The position numbers and the translations under genes are program-made. From Berghia stephanieae (lineage: Eukaryota > Mollusca > Gastropoda > Nudibranchia > Aeolidiidae): a DNA stretch of 64,000 bases. The notes beneath the pieces were generated by a model. That model made no database searches. It was given only the letters and a program-made list of their open reading frames with translations, and had not been told where the DNA came from. The stretch lies in NCBI GenBank assembly GCA_034508935.3, contig CM067445.1, positions 76,439,628 to 76,503,627 on the forward strand, written 5' to 3'. Shown piece by piece: positions 45,333 to 57,500 of this stretch (position 1 is the first letter of the stretch; each line of letters begins with the position of its first letter).

Positions 45333-47885
45333 CCCTCTAGAACCCAGTATGACATAAACGTCATACGTATTAAAGGGAGGCTGCCCTTGGTGACAATTAA
45401 ACTATTATATTTTTTTATTATTGGCAGTTATTCCCCTTTACCCTTTCTAGCTCCCCGAAGAAGGAGATTGGTTTTTGGAAGATTTTTTATTAGTTTCCTT
45501 TTCCTGTTTACATTTTTGCCCACAAGGTTTGGAAGCACTACATTACTACATTATTTTCATCCGCGCCAATCAGATCTAAGGTGAGTAGCATCAGTATTAT
45601 TTTTTTGATCTTATCATTCTCTAATGTCTGTATTTATATTCTAATTCAGTTTTAAAATTTAGATTGTATTTACTTTTGATGAAAATGAAGTTGAAATAGT
45701 AGTATGACAAAAACGTCATACCGGGCACAAGGCCAATTTCCTATATGACATAAATGTCATAGTGGGTCTTACAGGGATAAGTATCCCCATGGGAGGTAAA
45801 TGTTTATCATATTTAAGGTATTATTATTCTGTCTGTTTTTTTTCTTGCCATGCTTTATTTATATTTTTTTTTTCTTTCTCCTCTTTTCTTTTAGAATGGA
45901 TAGTGACTCTGAAATTGACGATTTGGTAGCCTGTATCGACCCAAATGAGAGCGATTTTTTTGATTCTGAAGATGAATATGTGCCAAGTGATGATGATTTA
46001 GAGTCCGATGATGAAGAAATACAACGACCAAAACGCAAAAAGAGAAGATTAACAGTATCTGACAATGGTTTTGACGAAGAGGATGACATACCCTGGCTGT
46101 CGTTAGAGCTGAACTACTGCAACAACAGGATGCATTGGCCGCAGAAATCGACGAAGATATTCTGACACAAATGATGAATCAGGAATGTGGATACGTATGC
46201 CTTTCACACCACCAGACACAACATTCACTGGTGATGTTGAGCCAGTGCCTGATGATTTGAAAACTCCTTATGAATTTTTTAGGGAGATTATCTCTGATGA
46301 AATGTTGGAAAATGTTGAACAGCAGACAAACATTTATGCAATGGCTGAGAAGGGAATTCAGTTCAAATGCACAAAGAAAGAAATAGAAAAGTTTATAGGT
46401 ATTTATCTTCGAATGGGACAAATGAAAGCCCATTGTGTGAGAGCATATTGGGCATTTGCAACAAGGTATCCTCCAATTGCTGACGTGTTTGTGAGAAATC
46501 GCTTTCTGCAGCTTTGTCGTTACATTCACTTCACAGACAATACCACACCCAATGATAGTGATCGTATTTGGAAACTTCGTCCCTGGCTGAACAGCCTAAA
46601 AGAAAATCTAAAACATCTCATTCCCCTTGAAACACAAAGTGTTGATGAAGTCATGGTAGCTTTTAAAGGGCACAGTGTGGTCAAACAATATATGAAAAAC
46701 AAACCACACAAGTGGGGCATAAAACTCTGGGCGCGGACCGGTAGTGATGGGTTGCTACATGACTTCACTGTTTACCAATCTATAAAGTCCTCAACAAAAT
46801 CAAAATTAGGCATGACAGGAGAGGTGGTGATGGACATGGTAAAACATTTGGAGTCAAACAAAAATTACAAAGTCTTTGCTGACAATCTTTTTTCTAGTTT
46901 GGAATTGGTGAAATGCCTGAAAGAACGCGGAATATTCTATTCTGGAACAGTACGAGAAAACCGTCTCAAAGGCTGTGAGTTCAGATCAGAAAAAGACATG
47001 AAGAAGGATCGAAGAGGAGTGCACGACAGTTTGATTGAAGTTGATAGCAATATTGTGGCAGTGAGATGGTATGACAATAAAAAAGTGGATGTCATTTCAT
47101 CGTTCAAGGGGGTTGATCCTATCACAAAAGTACACCGTTATGACAGAAAGAAGAAGGAAAGAATAGAAGTGCCATGCCCTGAAGTTATTAAATCCTACAA
47201 TAAATATATGGGTGGCGTCGATCTCTTGGACTCTTTGACGGCTTTGTACAAAGCAAAAATCAAAACTCGCCGCTGGTATTTGTACATTTTCTATCATACC
47301 ATCAACATGACTGTTGTAACAAGTTGGATTTTGTATAGGCGCCATTGTGCTCTCCTTGGCGTAAAACCAAAGAAACTGAGTGACTTCCAGTCAGAAATTG
47401 CTACTAGTCTAATACACGTTGCCACAAAACCAGGTCGACCATCATTAGACAGTGGCGCCGACAAAACAAATAAGACACTGCCATCTGTTCGTCCAACAGA
47501 TGATGTGCGACTTGATGGTACCAACCACCTTCCACGTAGTGCAAAGAGACAATTTTGTAAATTCCCTGGATGTCACCAGAAAGCAGTGATGTTTTGCTGC
47601 AAATGCAATTTAAATTTGTGCTGCAATAAGCAAAGAAACTGTTTTTACAAGTTTCACACACAGAGACAGATCTAAAATCTTTTGTGCCCAGTATGACGTT
47701 TTTGTCATATCCTTATTTGTTCCATTAATGCCCAATATGACATTTTTGTCATAGTCTGTAACTTTTTTGTAAATTTTTTTTTTCAAAAATTAAAAGTTGA
47801 TTAATGTTTTATACATCATTTCTGACTTATTTTGTGGAAAAAAATAATTTTTTTATCCATGGATCTAATCTTGGGCTCTAGAGGG
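45333..47885 (+). mobile_element. piggyBac transposon, nearly complete
   Basis: 2553 bp between two TTAA sites (45329-45332 and 47886-47889). TIRs are CCCTCTAGAACCCA and, reverse complemented, CCCTCTAGAGCCCA, with one mismatch. Five subterminal palindromes of the form TATGAC-N6-GTCATA lie at 45348, 45703, 45744, 47692 and 47736. The interior encodes one transposase in sense orientation. Confidence 0.95.
45896..47675 (+). CDS. piggyBac transposase (one frameshift)
   Basis: The start is MDSDSEIDD at 45896, after a T-rich leader. The N-terminus is acidic with a basic patch (RPKRKKRR), usual for the family. A single frameshift lies in 46100-46185; from 46185 the frame is open for 496 codons to 47675. 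The catalytic DDD triad is present in that part: SVDEVMVAFKG (D154), FADNLFSS (D233) and GGVDLLDS (D346, with D349). The C-terminus is a Cys-rich domain (FCKFPGCHQKA, CCKCNLNLCC, CFYKFH) that in piggyBac binds the terminal repeats. About 586 residues in total is normal size. It cuts and joins at TTAA in the nucleus. Apart from the N-terminal frameshift it looks functional, so the copy is young. Confidence 0.92.
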
Positions 47886-47889
47886 TTAA

Positions 47890-48200
47890 AAAATCATTTT
47901 CACTTTTTTTTTTGTTAATCTAACTTCTAATAAATCCAAAAAAAAGATTTCACTATTCTTGCCCTTACTTTGTTACTCAGCGGTGACATTCACCCCAACC
48001 ACATAACAAAGATATATGTCTGTGTGCATTCTGTGAAAACGCAGGGAACTGGAGTGATGCAGGTATTTGCTGTGACCAGTGTGGTATTTCGTCACAAAAG
48101 TTGTATTGAACTTAGCACCAGAGACTATGAACATCTGAGAGACAATTATTAGGTTGTGTTCTTGTATGTGTATTATGTGTAATATGTGTGACCTGATTAT
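47890..48200 (+). mobile_element. CR1/L2-type LINE ORF N-terminal fragment
   Basis: LALTLLLSGDIHPN is the start typical of such ORFs (often GDIxxNPGP, 2A-like). It is followed in another frame by a cysteine pattern (CAFCENAG, CCDQCG) of the PHD-like finger. Short and broken. Confidence 0.5.
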
Positions 48201-48528
48201 AGCACAGTTTGATTAAAATCGATCTTACATATGTTCTCGAAAGGAATTTAGGATTCATGCACAGTCAAAAACAAAGTGTTTGAAATCGTGACTCCTGAAA
48301 CCAAACCCCATTTTTTACATATTTACAATCAAATTCATGTTATATAAAAATCAGAACAAAATTTGAATATCGGTGTCTGGCAAGCATTGTCTGTCACAAG
48401 AAATGAAAAGCAAGGATGAAAATTTGCACCAGTGATACTCTCCCCTATTTTGACGCTCATATTATCAGCTAGATATAATCAATTGAGAGAATGTTTTTAA
48501 AAACTGAAAAATTTATAAAAGATTGATC

Positions 48529-51500
48529 TCATGATGTTTGTGAGTCTTGTTTCTCTGTCCTCTTTCGATCCAAAAAGCCTTGTAAAGCCAATTCCACTTC
48601 CACTGGAACACATGCTTCTGTATCTAAGAAAATCTGAGGGTTGACAAAAAAGATAAGAAAATTTGATGTATTACAATAATCTAAAACTAAAAGTAAGATG
48701 TATCATAAAATCTATCATGTATGGGTGGGAATTAAACACACACACACGCACACATCCACACAAACACACAGAGAGAGATAGAGCAAAGGAGGCAGAGAGG
48801 TATATATTTTAATATTTGAAGCAGAATTAAAATTTATTTCATTTGTCGCAACTGTGTTTTTTTTTATTCAGCTCTTCGTTAACAGTTTTAGACTGACAGT
48901 TGGGGTGTCAGAGCTTTTAACAGATGAAAGTTAAAAAGTCTGGAAATTTTTGGTAGCAGACAATCCGAATTGATAGCCTTATTCAAAAAGAAAAAAAGCA
49001 CCACTCATACCAGGTCCCACAGTCATGAGTTAATGCTTATCTCAACTTGTTTTTTCCAAACACCATCCGGATATGGAATTCTCTGCCCGAAAATATTTTT
49101 AAAATAAATGGCCAAATTGAATTTGATAGAGAACTTGAAAAAAATCAAAACAAAAGCCTAGGCATGTCCACTTGTTCTCACCATACTCACAGTCGTAATT
49201 ATCTTCAAAGAATGGAGTTGCGACTTAATGACAAGACAAAGACCTCAGCTTTGAATAGCATTGGCTGGCAGTTGAGAGAAGAATTCAATACCTGTTTTAC
49301 CATTGCCCTGAGGGTAATGCCCCTTGCTATCTTTTAGAAATAGATGGAAGGTTTCATAACCCCAACAATTATGTTCGGTCGTGTATGCTACAAAATTTGT
49401 GGAAATAATCATTGTGTCTATATTCTATGTTTGGGGTCCCAATAGCTCAGTTGTTCATAACAAAGGGACTGAGATCGATGCCAGGTGCAGTCCAGTTTGG
49501 GTTTTTTCTGACCCCTCACATGTCCACCTAGCAGTGATTGGGTGGCTGGATCTGGTAGATCTGCCAGAGAGTACTTTGCAATAGACTAGCATCCTATCCA
49601 AAGGGTAACAAGCAATTTCTATTGTCAATGTGATGCTACAGAAACACGGATAATCTCTGGCTCTGTGAACCCAATGGCTCTGAGGGAATGCTTTTTAAGA
49701 AAATATTCTATGTTCAGACATGAAAAATATCCTGAAACTAATGTAACAACCAAGAGGGAATAATAATGCTGTTGAACATCAAAATAAGGATGCTTGGACG
49801 TGAAAGGGTCAGATCTTATTATATCAAGAGTCTAATCGAGTGCAAGGTACCTTTAATCGTGTTATTTAATTTTCTTCTTTTTTTTAAAATTGCGATTCTA
49901 TTATTCCTCATTGCATGTTACATAGAGGTACACAGTTACGATGAGAAAACATTAATTACACATCATCAGTAAATCAAATTCGTTATATATCTAAACATAC
50001 CTTTACAACAGATTCTAAATTTTTTTTGTCAATATTTTTCATTCCTATGGAGCAATCACCACTTGGATGAACCATACAGTACAAATTGACCAAATCTAGG
50101 ACGTCAGATTCTCTGATAAATGGAAAGAAATTATATCACATCTCATTTAAATTTTATCTACAGCATTGTTAAATATTTAGATATAAAGCATGATTGTTAT
50201 TGATGCAAATTTAGATAGTTGTTTATAATCATGGAATTAAAATTCAGCCTTCGAAAAATCAAATATGCATAAATTAAGACTAGACTCTTATTATCTGTGC
50301 GGCTATGTGGTCTAGTGGTATGACACTTGCTTTCGGATCGGAAGGTCCTGGTTCGAGCCTCGCTCGGCGCATAGTTGAGTCCTTGGAAAAGACTCTTTAC
50401 TCACATTCTCTCACCGTACTCAGGTGTAAAATGAGTACCTGGCCGTTAACAGCGTTGTCTTTGTCCGAAAAATTGTAATATCGCCTAACAGGCGTCATGT
50501 CTCGTCCTACATGTTAAATGTTGCTGTTGACCAGGGACCCCTTGTAAAGCGCATTGAGCACGTTAAGTGGATATTGCGCTATATAAATGCTCAATTTATC
50601 TGTCTTACAGTGAAATCTTGTGGTAGAAACTAAAATCATAATTGAAACGCATCAATAAAATAAAAACCTTAAACTGTTGTCATCATTCCAAATGAAAGAG
50701 CTCTCTGGACAAAATGTAAGCCTGTACCAAAACCATTACATAAATGAATTTTACTAGGTTTACTACACTAATCTTAACAGCTCTGATCAGATTATACCTC
50801 ATTTTATAGAGACACGCCTCCATAGTAATTGGTTTATCTTAATATTGATCAATCTTTGACCAAAGTCATATTATCCTCTAAATGTTTTAAATTACAAAAG
50901 AATTTTAATTTTTCAAAAGCAAAATACATTTGGTAAAGGTTCATAAAATGTTCAAATGAATCAATTCAGGGATGGCGCCTGGCAAACTAAAAAAAAGCCT
51001 GAAAAATTGCGTGAAATGGAATACTTTTTTAGTATAGCATAGTAGGTACTTGTTATTTCATTTGAGGGTAAATAACATAAAAAATGAAAGTTAGCAATAA
51101 TAAATTATTTTTATTATTTTTCGACATATTGACTTTAAAATGTTATAAAATGAAATATCCATTTCAACTGAAAACAGAGGTTTTTAAATTTTAAAAGTCC
51201 ATCAATAATTTAATTAGAAAATTAAACGAGACTTACCTGTAAGTTGAAGTTTGATTGGGATTTTATAGACCCAAGAATATTCTTAGGCCTTGACCGAGAG
51301 AAAGCGTCCCTGCACATGCGCAATCACTATTTAAAGCTAATAGGCTACAATAGCTGTTACCATCAATTATCTAATTTAAAAGACCTCAAATTGATTTGCA
51401 ATTTTGCAAAACGATGTATACATTCATGGGGTGGGATAAAATTGGGAAGGGCGGTCAAGGCCTAAGAATATTCTTGGGTCTATAAAATCCCAATCAAACT

Positions 51501-54500
51501 TCAACTTACAGGTAAGTCTCGTTTAATTTTCTAATTTTATAGACCCAATGAATATTCATATGGCCTTGCCCGAGACTTTAAAGCCGTAACAGCTATTGTA
51601 GCGATCCAATATATAAACGGATATACACAATTATAAGCATATTCTTTCATTATGCTATATTAAAACGTTAAAACCTATGATAAAAGGAACGATGTCCTAA
51701 GCCATGAGGTTCCATATCTACTTTCATTCAGTATGTAAAAAGTTTTTCAAAACTATTGCAGCCTGTGTCCTAAGCCAGACACTGCATAGATAGTTATGAT
51801 ATACATTCATAACTCTGTGACTAAATCCAGACACAGGTTAATCATGTTTAATCTATTTGCAGCCTGTGTCCTAAGCCAGACACTGCATAGATTGTCAATG
51901 AGGTATTAAATATAACTCAGTCTGTGATTCCACCAGACACTGAGTAACAAGGTGCCATATTATGATTTCAGTAAAAATTACTGTAATTGGCCGTTGGTGT
52001 TTTCATTATCAGCCTGTTGTTAAATCCAGACACTGATAATTATGTTCATAATAAGGATAAATTACTCACATCAACGTGCTTTCCGTAACACTGCTTTCCC
52101 AAATGCAGTCCCATCATCTTTTACAATTGGTTTATTGTAGAATTTAGCAAACGTCTTCTGACCAGACCATGCTGCTGCCTTAAGTATGACAGAAATATCT
52201 ACATCTTTAGTAATAGCTGACGTGCTCGCAGCCCTGGTGCTGTGTGCTTTGAATATGTTTGTATTTATTCCCGACTTCATAAGAGTCAATTTAATCCATC
52301 GACCGATTGTTTCCTTAGTTACCGGTTTATGTGGACATGCATAACTCAAAAACAGTTGAGATGAATTTCTAAACGGTTTAGTTCGTTTTATATATTCTCG
52401 CAAATATGTTACAACACATAATCGTTTATTAGATGGGTATCCCGGTAATACTATGGAATTTTCATTATTTTTCGGGGTATTATGTTTCAATAATTTAGAA
52501 ACATGAAAGATGGCCCGAGTTTGTGTAATATGACACTCTTCTAAATTTAACGAGTGAATGGTTTGGCATCTTTGTCCAGTGACCAAGGCACATAATGTGA
52601 CTAATTTGAAAGTGATCATTTGTAAAGTTAATTCCTTACAAGGTGAGCATTTTTCCAAAAAATTTAACAATATTGAAACGTCCCAAATTTTGGTGTATCT
52701 TGGTTTGCTTGGGTGAGCCAAGAAAATACTTCTCATCAAACGTTTTATTTTGTTATCATCTCCGATGGAAGGTTGGTCGAAAATGCAAGATAATGCAGAA
52801 CGAGCAGTATTAACTGCACTATAACAAAGTCCTTTTTTAGAAAGGTGTAATAAAAACTCTAGACAGTGTGAAACACTATATTCCTCGACATCCCACTGTT
52901 TATCAGAACAAAATTCAATCCATTTCTTAAGGTAAACATTGTATTGTTTAACAGTATTTGGTCTCCAGCCTTTCATTAAAGTCTTGACAACTCGTCGGGA
53001 CAACCCTTGTCTTTTGAAATTGTTCCTGATAAGACACATGCCATCAGTTGGAGTTTTGGGTATAATGGATGTACTGCTGAGTGGTTTGATGGTAAAATTA
53101 ACACATTTTTGGCTTTCTTCAGAAAAAGAGGAGGAAGGCACATCATTTCCATAAGTTTTGGATACCAAGGGGCTATTGTCCAATGTGGCACGACCATTAA
53201 TATCTTTGTACTTTGGTCTTCTTGGATTTTCCTGAGAATCCTGGAGATAAGATTAAATGGTGGGAAGATATATCCGTAAGTATCCCATTTATGTTGAAAT
53301 GAGTTAATGGCGCAGGCTTCAGGATCGGGATAAAAGGACATATATATAGGTAATTGTCTGTTTGCACGAGAAGCAAACAGATCTATTTCAGGGCATCCAA
53401 ATTTCTCACATAACCTATCAAAAACTTCTGGGTGTAATTTCCATTCTGTATGAATTCTAACTTTCCTACTGTGTGAATCAGCTATATTTGATTTTCCAGC
53501 TATATGACAAGCAGACAACCAGATTCCTCTTTCTTTACACCACAAGATGATTTGTTTAGTATAATAGTTAACAAGTCTAGAATGTGTACCCCCCAAGATT
53601 AATAATGTATGAAACGGCAGTCTGATTATCCATTTGGATCTGTATATGACAATTCTTAAAATCACATAGTGACTGAATACCCAACAACCCTGCTTTGATT
53701 TCGAGAACATTTATGTGGAATTTAGACTCCTCTTCTGTCCACATGCCGTGTGTATTTCTATCATTGAAAACTGCCCCCCATGCATAACTAGATGCGTCTG
53801 TTTGAATAGTGAAATCTGCATTACCATGAGAAATCATTTTCCCACTATAAACTCCCTCTTTAATCCACCATTGTATTTCTTGTACACATTCTTCATTAAG
53901 AGTGGTATAGTTATTAAAATTATAATTTGTCTCTAATGATTTGATTTTAAGCATTTCCAGTTCTCTATAATATAGCGGGCCATATTCAACCGCTGGGAAA
54001 CTAGCCACAAAGACTCCAATTAATCTTGCTAATTCCCTTACTGTAAGGGAGGTATGACTCATCACATTCTTTGACATCTGGATGATATGATTTCTTTTAT
54101 CCTCACCTAAACTTATTTTCATCAGTGTCTAATCTAGAATGAAACCTAAATGTAATAGCTTTTGCGTAGGTTCATATATAGATTTATCAGAGAGTTCAAA
54201 ACCTAACGACGTCAGAAGTTGCTTCGTAATTATAACGTTTTCCTGACATGCTTTATGATTAGAGCCTTGTAGATAGAAATCATCAATGTACACACTAGAC
54301 AAAAAACCTCTTTGTCTCAAAAAACCTAACACTGGTTTTAAAATTTTGGTAAACAGTCTTGGGCTATCTCGAAACCCCTGAGGCAAAACCATATATTTAT
54401 AAACTTGACCCTCAAACATAAATTTTAAGTATTTTGTAAAATCGGGGTGCATTGGAATGCTATGAAAAGCATTGGATATATCAATACATGCCATGTAGCA

Positions 54501-57500
54501 ATTTTGTTGCATGAGATTAAGGCACGTAGTTAGTCCCTCCATCTTGAAGTGAGTAAATTTAACAAAATTTTTATTCAAGCATTTGAGATTAAGAATGGGT
54601 CTGTATTTGTTGTTATTCGATCTTTTCTCTCTTAAGAAAATATTTTTGAAATAGTTGGTCCCTATCCGATATTTGCATTCCGTTGCACAGGATATTATTA
54701 ATTCCCTTTGCTAGGTCCTCGTTAATTAGAGGCCCTTCAATTTCCTTTGTACCTGATACGTCTTTAAAATAGGAGATCGATGAAGACGTTTGTGCTTCTG
54801 ACACTTCGTCTTCTTGTCCATCATGAACATTGTTAATTATTTGGTAGTCATTCAGCGTGTCACATTCTGTCACCTCCTTATCGTATGCATTTTTTAACTC
54901 CGTGACAACCGGAATGATCGCCATGAGTTTATTCAGTTGTTGTTTAATTTCTGAAAGTTCGCTGTCGCCACCATTATCTGATTTTTTACTTCTCTTTACT
55001 TTGGAAGGCTCGCCCTTCTTCCTACCTTCAGTCTTACTCGACACATCAATCCTATTATCACCGTCATCGCTGTTATTTTTGGTTTCATTGTTATTGTTAC
55101 ACGCCGTCCTGTTAAGGAATTGGGTCAGTGGGGCGTCCGACGCCATTGTCTTAATTAATAAGTGCAAGCGCGAAATCACGCACGATAAAATGAAATCGAT
55201 AACAATCCACTTAATATCTTAATAATTGAAGAACAAAATCATGATCCACGAATCATCACATGATAATTTAAGCACAAAATAATATATTTTCAATAACTAT
55301 TGCATCAATATAAGTAGGTAATTAATTTTAAATCCAAGAGAATTAAAAACACGATGATTGCTTTGCAAGGTTCACTTTTTAAGTGATTGCGCATGTGCAG
55401 GGACGCTTTCTCTCGGGCAAGGCCATATGAATATTCATTGGGTCTATAAAATAAGTTCTGGGGTTTTTTTTTCAGACTCAATATTTTGCATATAGGGATT
55501 TATTTCTAAAAAGTGTACCAATTTTGGTTGTATTTTGATGAAATTGTGCCAATCAAGCTTCAATCAAGATAAATCAATGAAACTTAGTATTCCTGTACAT
55601 AGTGGTGGTGGTAGGGACAATGATGTGGTAGTGGTTGTAATAGTTGTGGTAGGGATGATGATGTAGTAGTTGTAGTAGTATTGGTGGTAGGGATGATGAT
55701 GAGGGGGTAGCTGAATCTGCTAGATTTGGTGGAAAGTACTTTGTAATAGACTAGCATCCTATCTAAAGGACAGCAAGCAATTGCTATTGTCCGTTTCATG
55801 CTATAGAGACCAAGATAAACTTCGGCTCCAGCCCTGTAATAATTTACCATGCCGCAGTACAAATAAATTTCAAAATACAGGAAACAGCCTCAAAAGTAGA
55901 GGATTTCTACCAGTTCTATAAATGGTATGAATTGAACTCGTACGCTGGCATGAGGATAGATTGATCCCTTTTCTAGTTGTGTGCATTTTTATAAAATTGT
56001 TTATCTGTTATTATTAAGAGAAAACACCCATACCACTCCCGTAACAGAAGGTCCACAAAAGAGGCCCAATCAGCAGGCAATTTCTGGATCAGCGTATGTC
56101 ACTCAATTGTGATATGTTTTGTTTTGTTTCTGTTTTTGAGAGTTTTACAGTGCTTGCAACACATCTAGGTCATATCAGTGCCAGTAAAAAAAGGAAGAAA
56201 ATGAAAAGTAAAAAGTAGTAGAATTACAATTAAATCACCCAAGAAAAAGTAAGACACAGAGGAATTATTTTAAATAGGGAACAGATGTTGATTCAAGGAG
56301 CATGTACTTAGTTTGAGTTTACCTAACTGTCTCATCCAGACACAAAAACAGGTCCTCACTAAGAGGAACACACAAATCATATAAATGTAAAAAAAAAAAA
56401 AAAAAATACAGTGCATAATAAAGAGGTGATTTACAATTTACAAGGAAAAAAATATCATCTCCCAAAACTCTAACTATATATTTGACTGTTTCCCTCCCAG
56501 CCAGGGTATCCGACCAAGATCAACGGCAAAACCAAGTAACCTCATTCTAAGAAAAAGACAGAAAGCATGTTGGAAAACAGATATAGGGATATAGAAGACA
56601 CAGCAAGTGCCTCCCTGTCCACTATGGGAGTTCAGGAATCCCATCCAGCAATTGTGGTAAAAGTTGACATATTATTAACTAAATTGCTAATATGCTGAAA
56701 TTTATTTTTAAAAGTTCCAGCTTGCTTCGGACAATCACAACCAGAGAAGTCAGTGGATCTGGTCAAATTGCCAAAACGGAGTGGCTATTCGTCAGTACTG
56801 ACCCCCAGGCGCTGGCACCTGCTGGTCAGTACTGACGAACAGGCACCAGCGCCTGGGGGTCAGTACTGACTAATAGGTACTGGTGCCTATTGGTAGTGAC
56901 CTGGCCACGGGCGTGGGCGCCTGTACTGACGGTACCAAAATCATGGAAAAATGCCATTTTTTGAAATAACTTGCTCTACGACAAATAAATCCGCATTTCC
57001 TGTCCCATACTAGTCGCAGGGAAGTGCCGTGGTTTCACCTTTTTTTGTCGGTTTACGTGAGATTTGTGTAATAAATTGATCAGATAATTAACAAGTGAAA
57101 TAGTTCAATCCTGAGAAAAAGAAACGCCAAACTGGCAGCCTTATATTTCAGTTCATCCAACGCGCATGCTCATTGATGTGTGACGCCAGAACTGAAAGTG
57201 AAAGCTCTTTCATTGTCTGGTCTTTCTTCATAGTCCGTGTTACGATTTAAGAAGCCGTACTTTAAAACTGCGTTCACATGTTTAGTTATTTTCAGTATAT
57301 TATTATACCTAATAATAATAAATGCATAAAAAAATTCCCTTTATTCATGGAAAATTTGTATCTAGGGTCTATCCCAAGGGAATGCTGGAATAACCCAGGC
57401 ATTAGCCGCAGTGCAGCGCCGCAAGTGGAGCTAGGGCGACAAAAAAAAACAACAACAACAAAAAAACAAAACAAACCAAAACAAAACAAAAAACAAAAAA

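Larger units (their letters stand above)
51212..55452 (-). mobile_element. DIRS-type tyrosine-recombinase retroelement (fossil, fairly complete)
   Basis: Parts in element order on the minus strand: gag-like region (about 54613-55179), reverse transcriptase (about 54129-54578), RNase H and linker (about 52976-54122) and tyrosine recombinase (52071-53183). The RNase H and recombinase regions overlap in different frames, as the family does. Inverted terminal repeats lie near 55385-55451 and 51253-51320. An internal complementary region near 51450-51600 matches both ends, the DIRS hallmark. Long open regions suggest a fairly recent insertion; it looks close to whole with at most a few breaks. It sits in the 7.65-kb intron of the minus-strand host gene, in the same orientation. 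Confidence 0.88.

Noticed and set aside
46100-46190. Intron in the piggyBac transposase instead of a frameshift
   Set aside because: No convincing GT-AG pair is visible in the short interval and piggyBac ORFs are usually intronless, so a frameshift is simpler; not fully excluded.
50298-50380. Genuine tRNA gene
   Set aside because: The same head and body occur in four dispersed SINE B copies.
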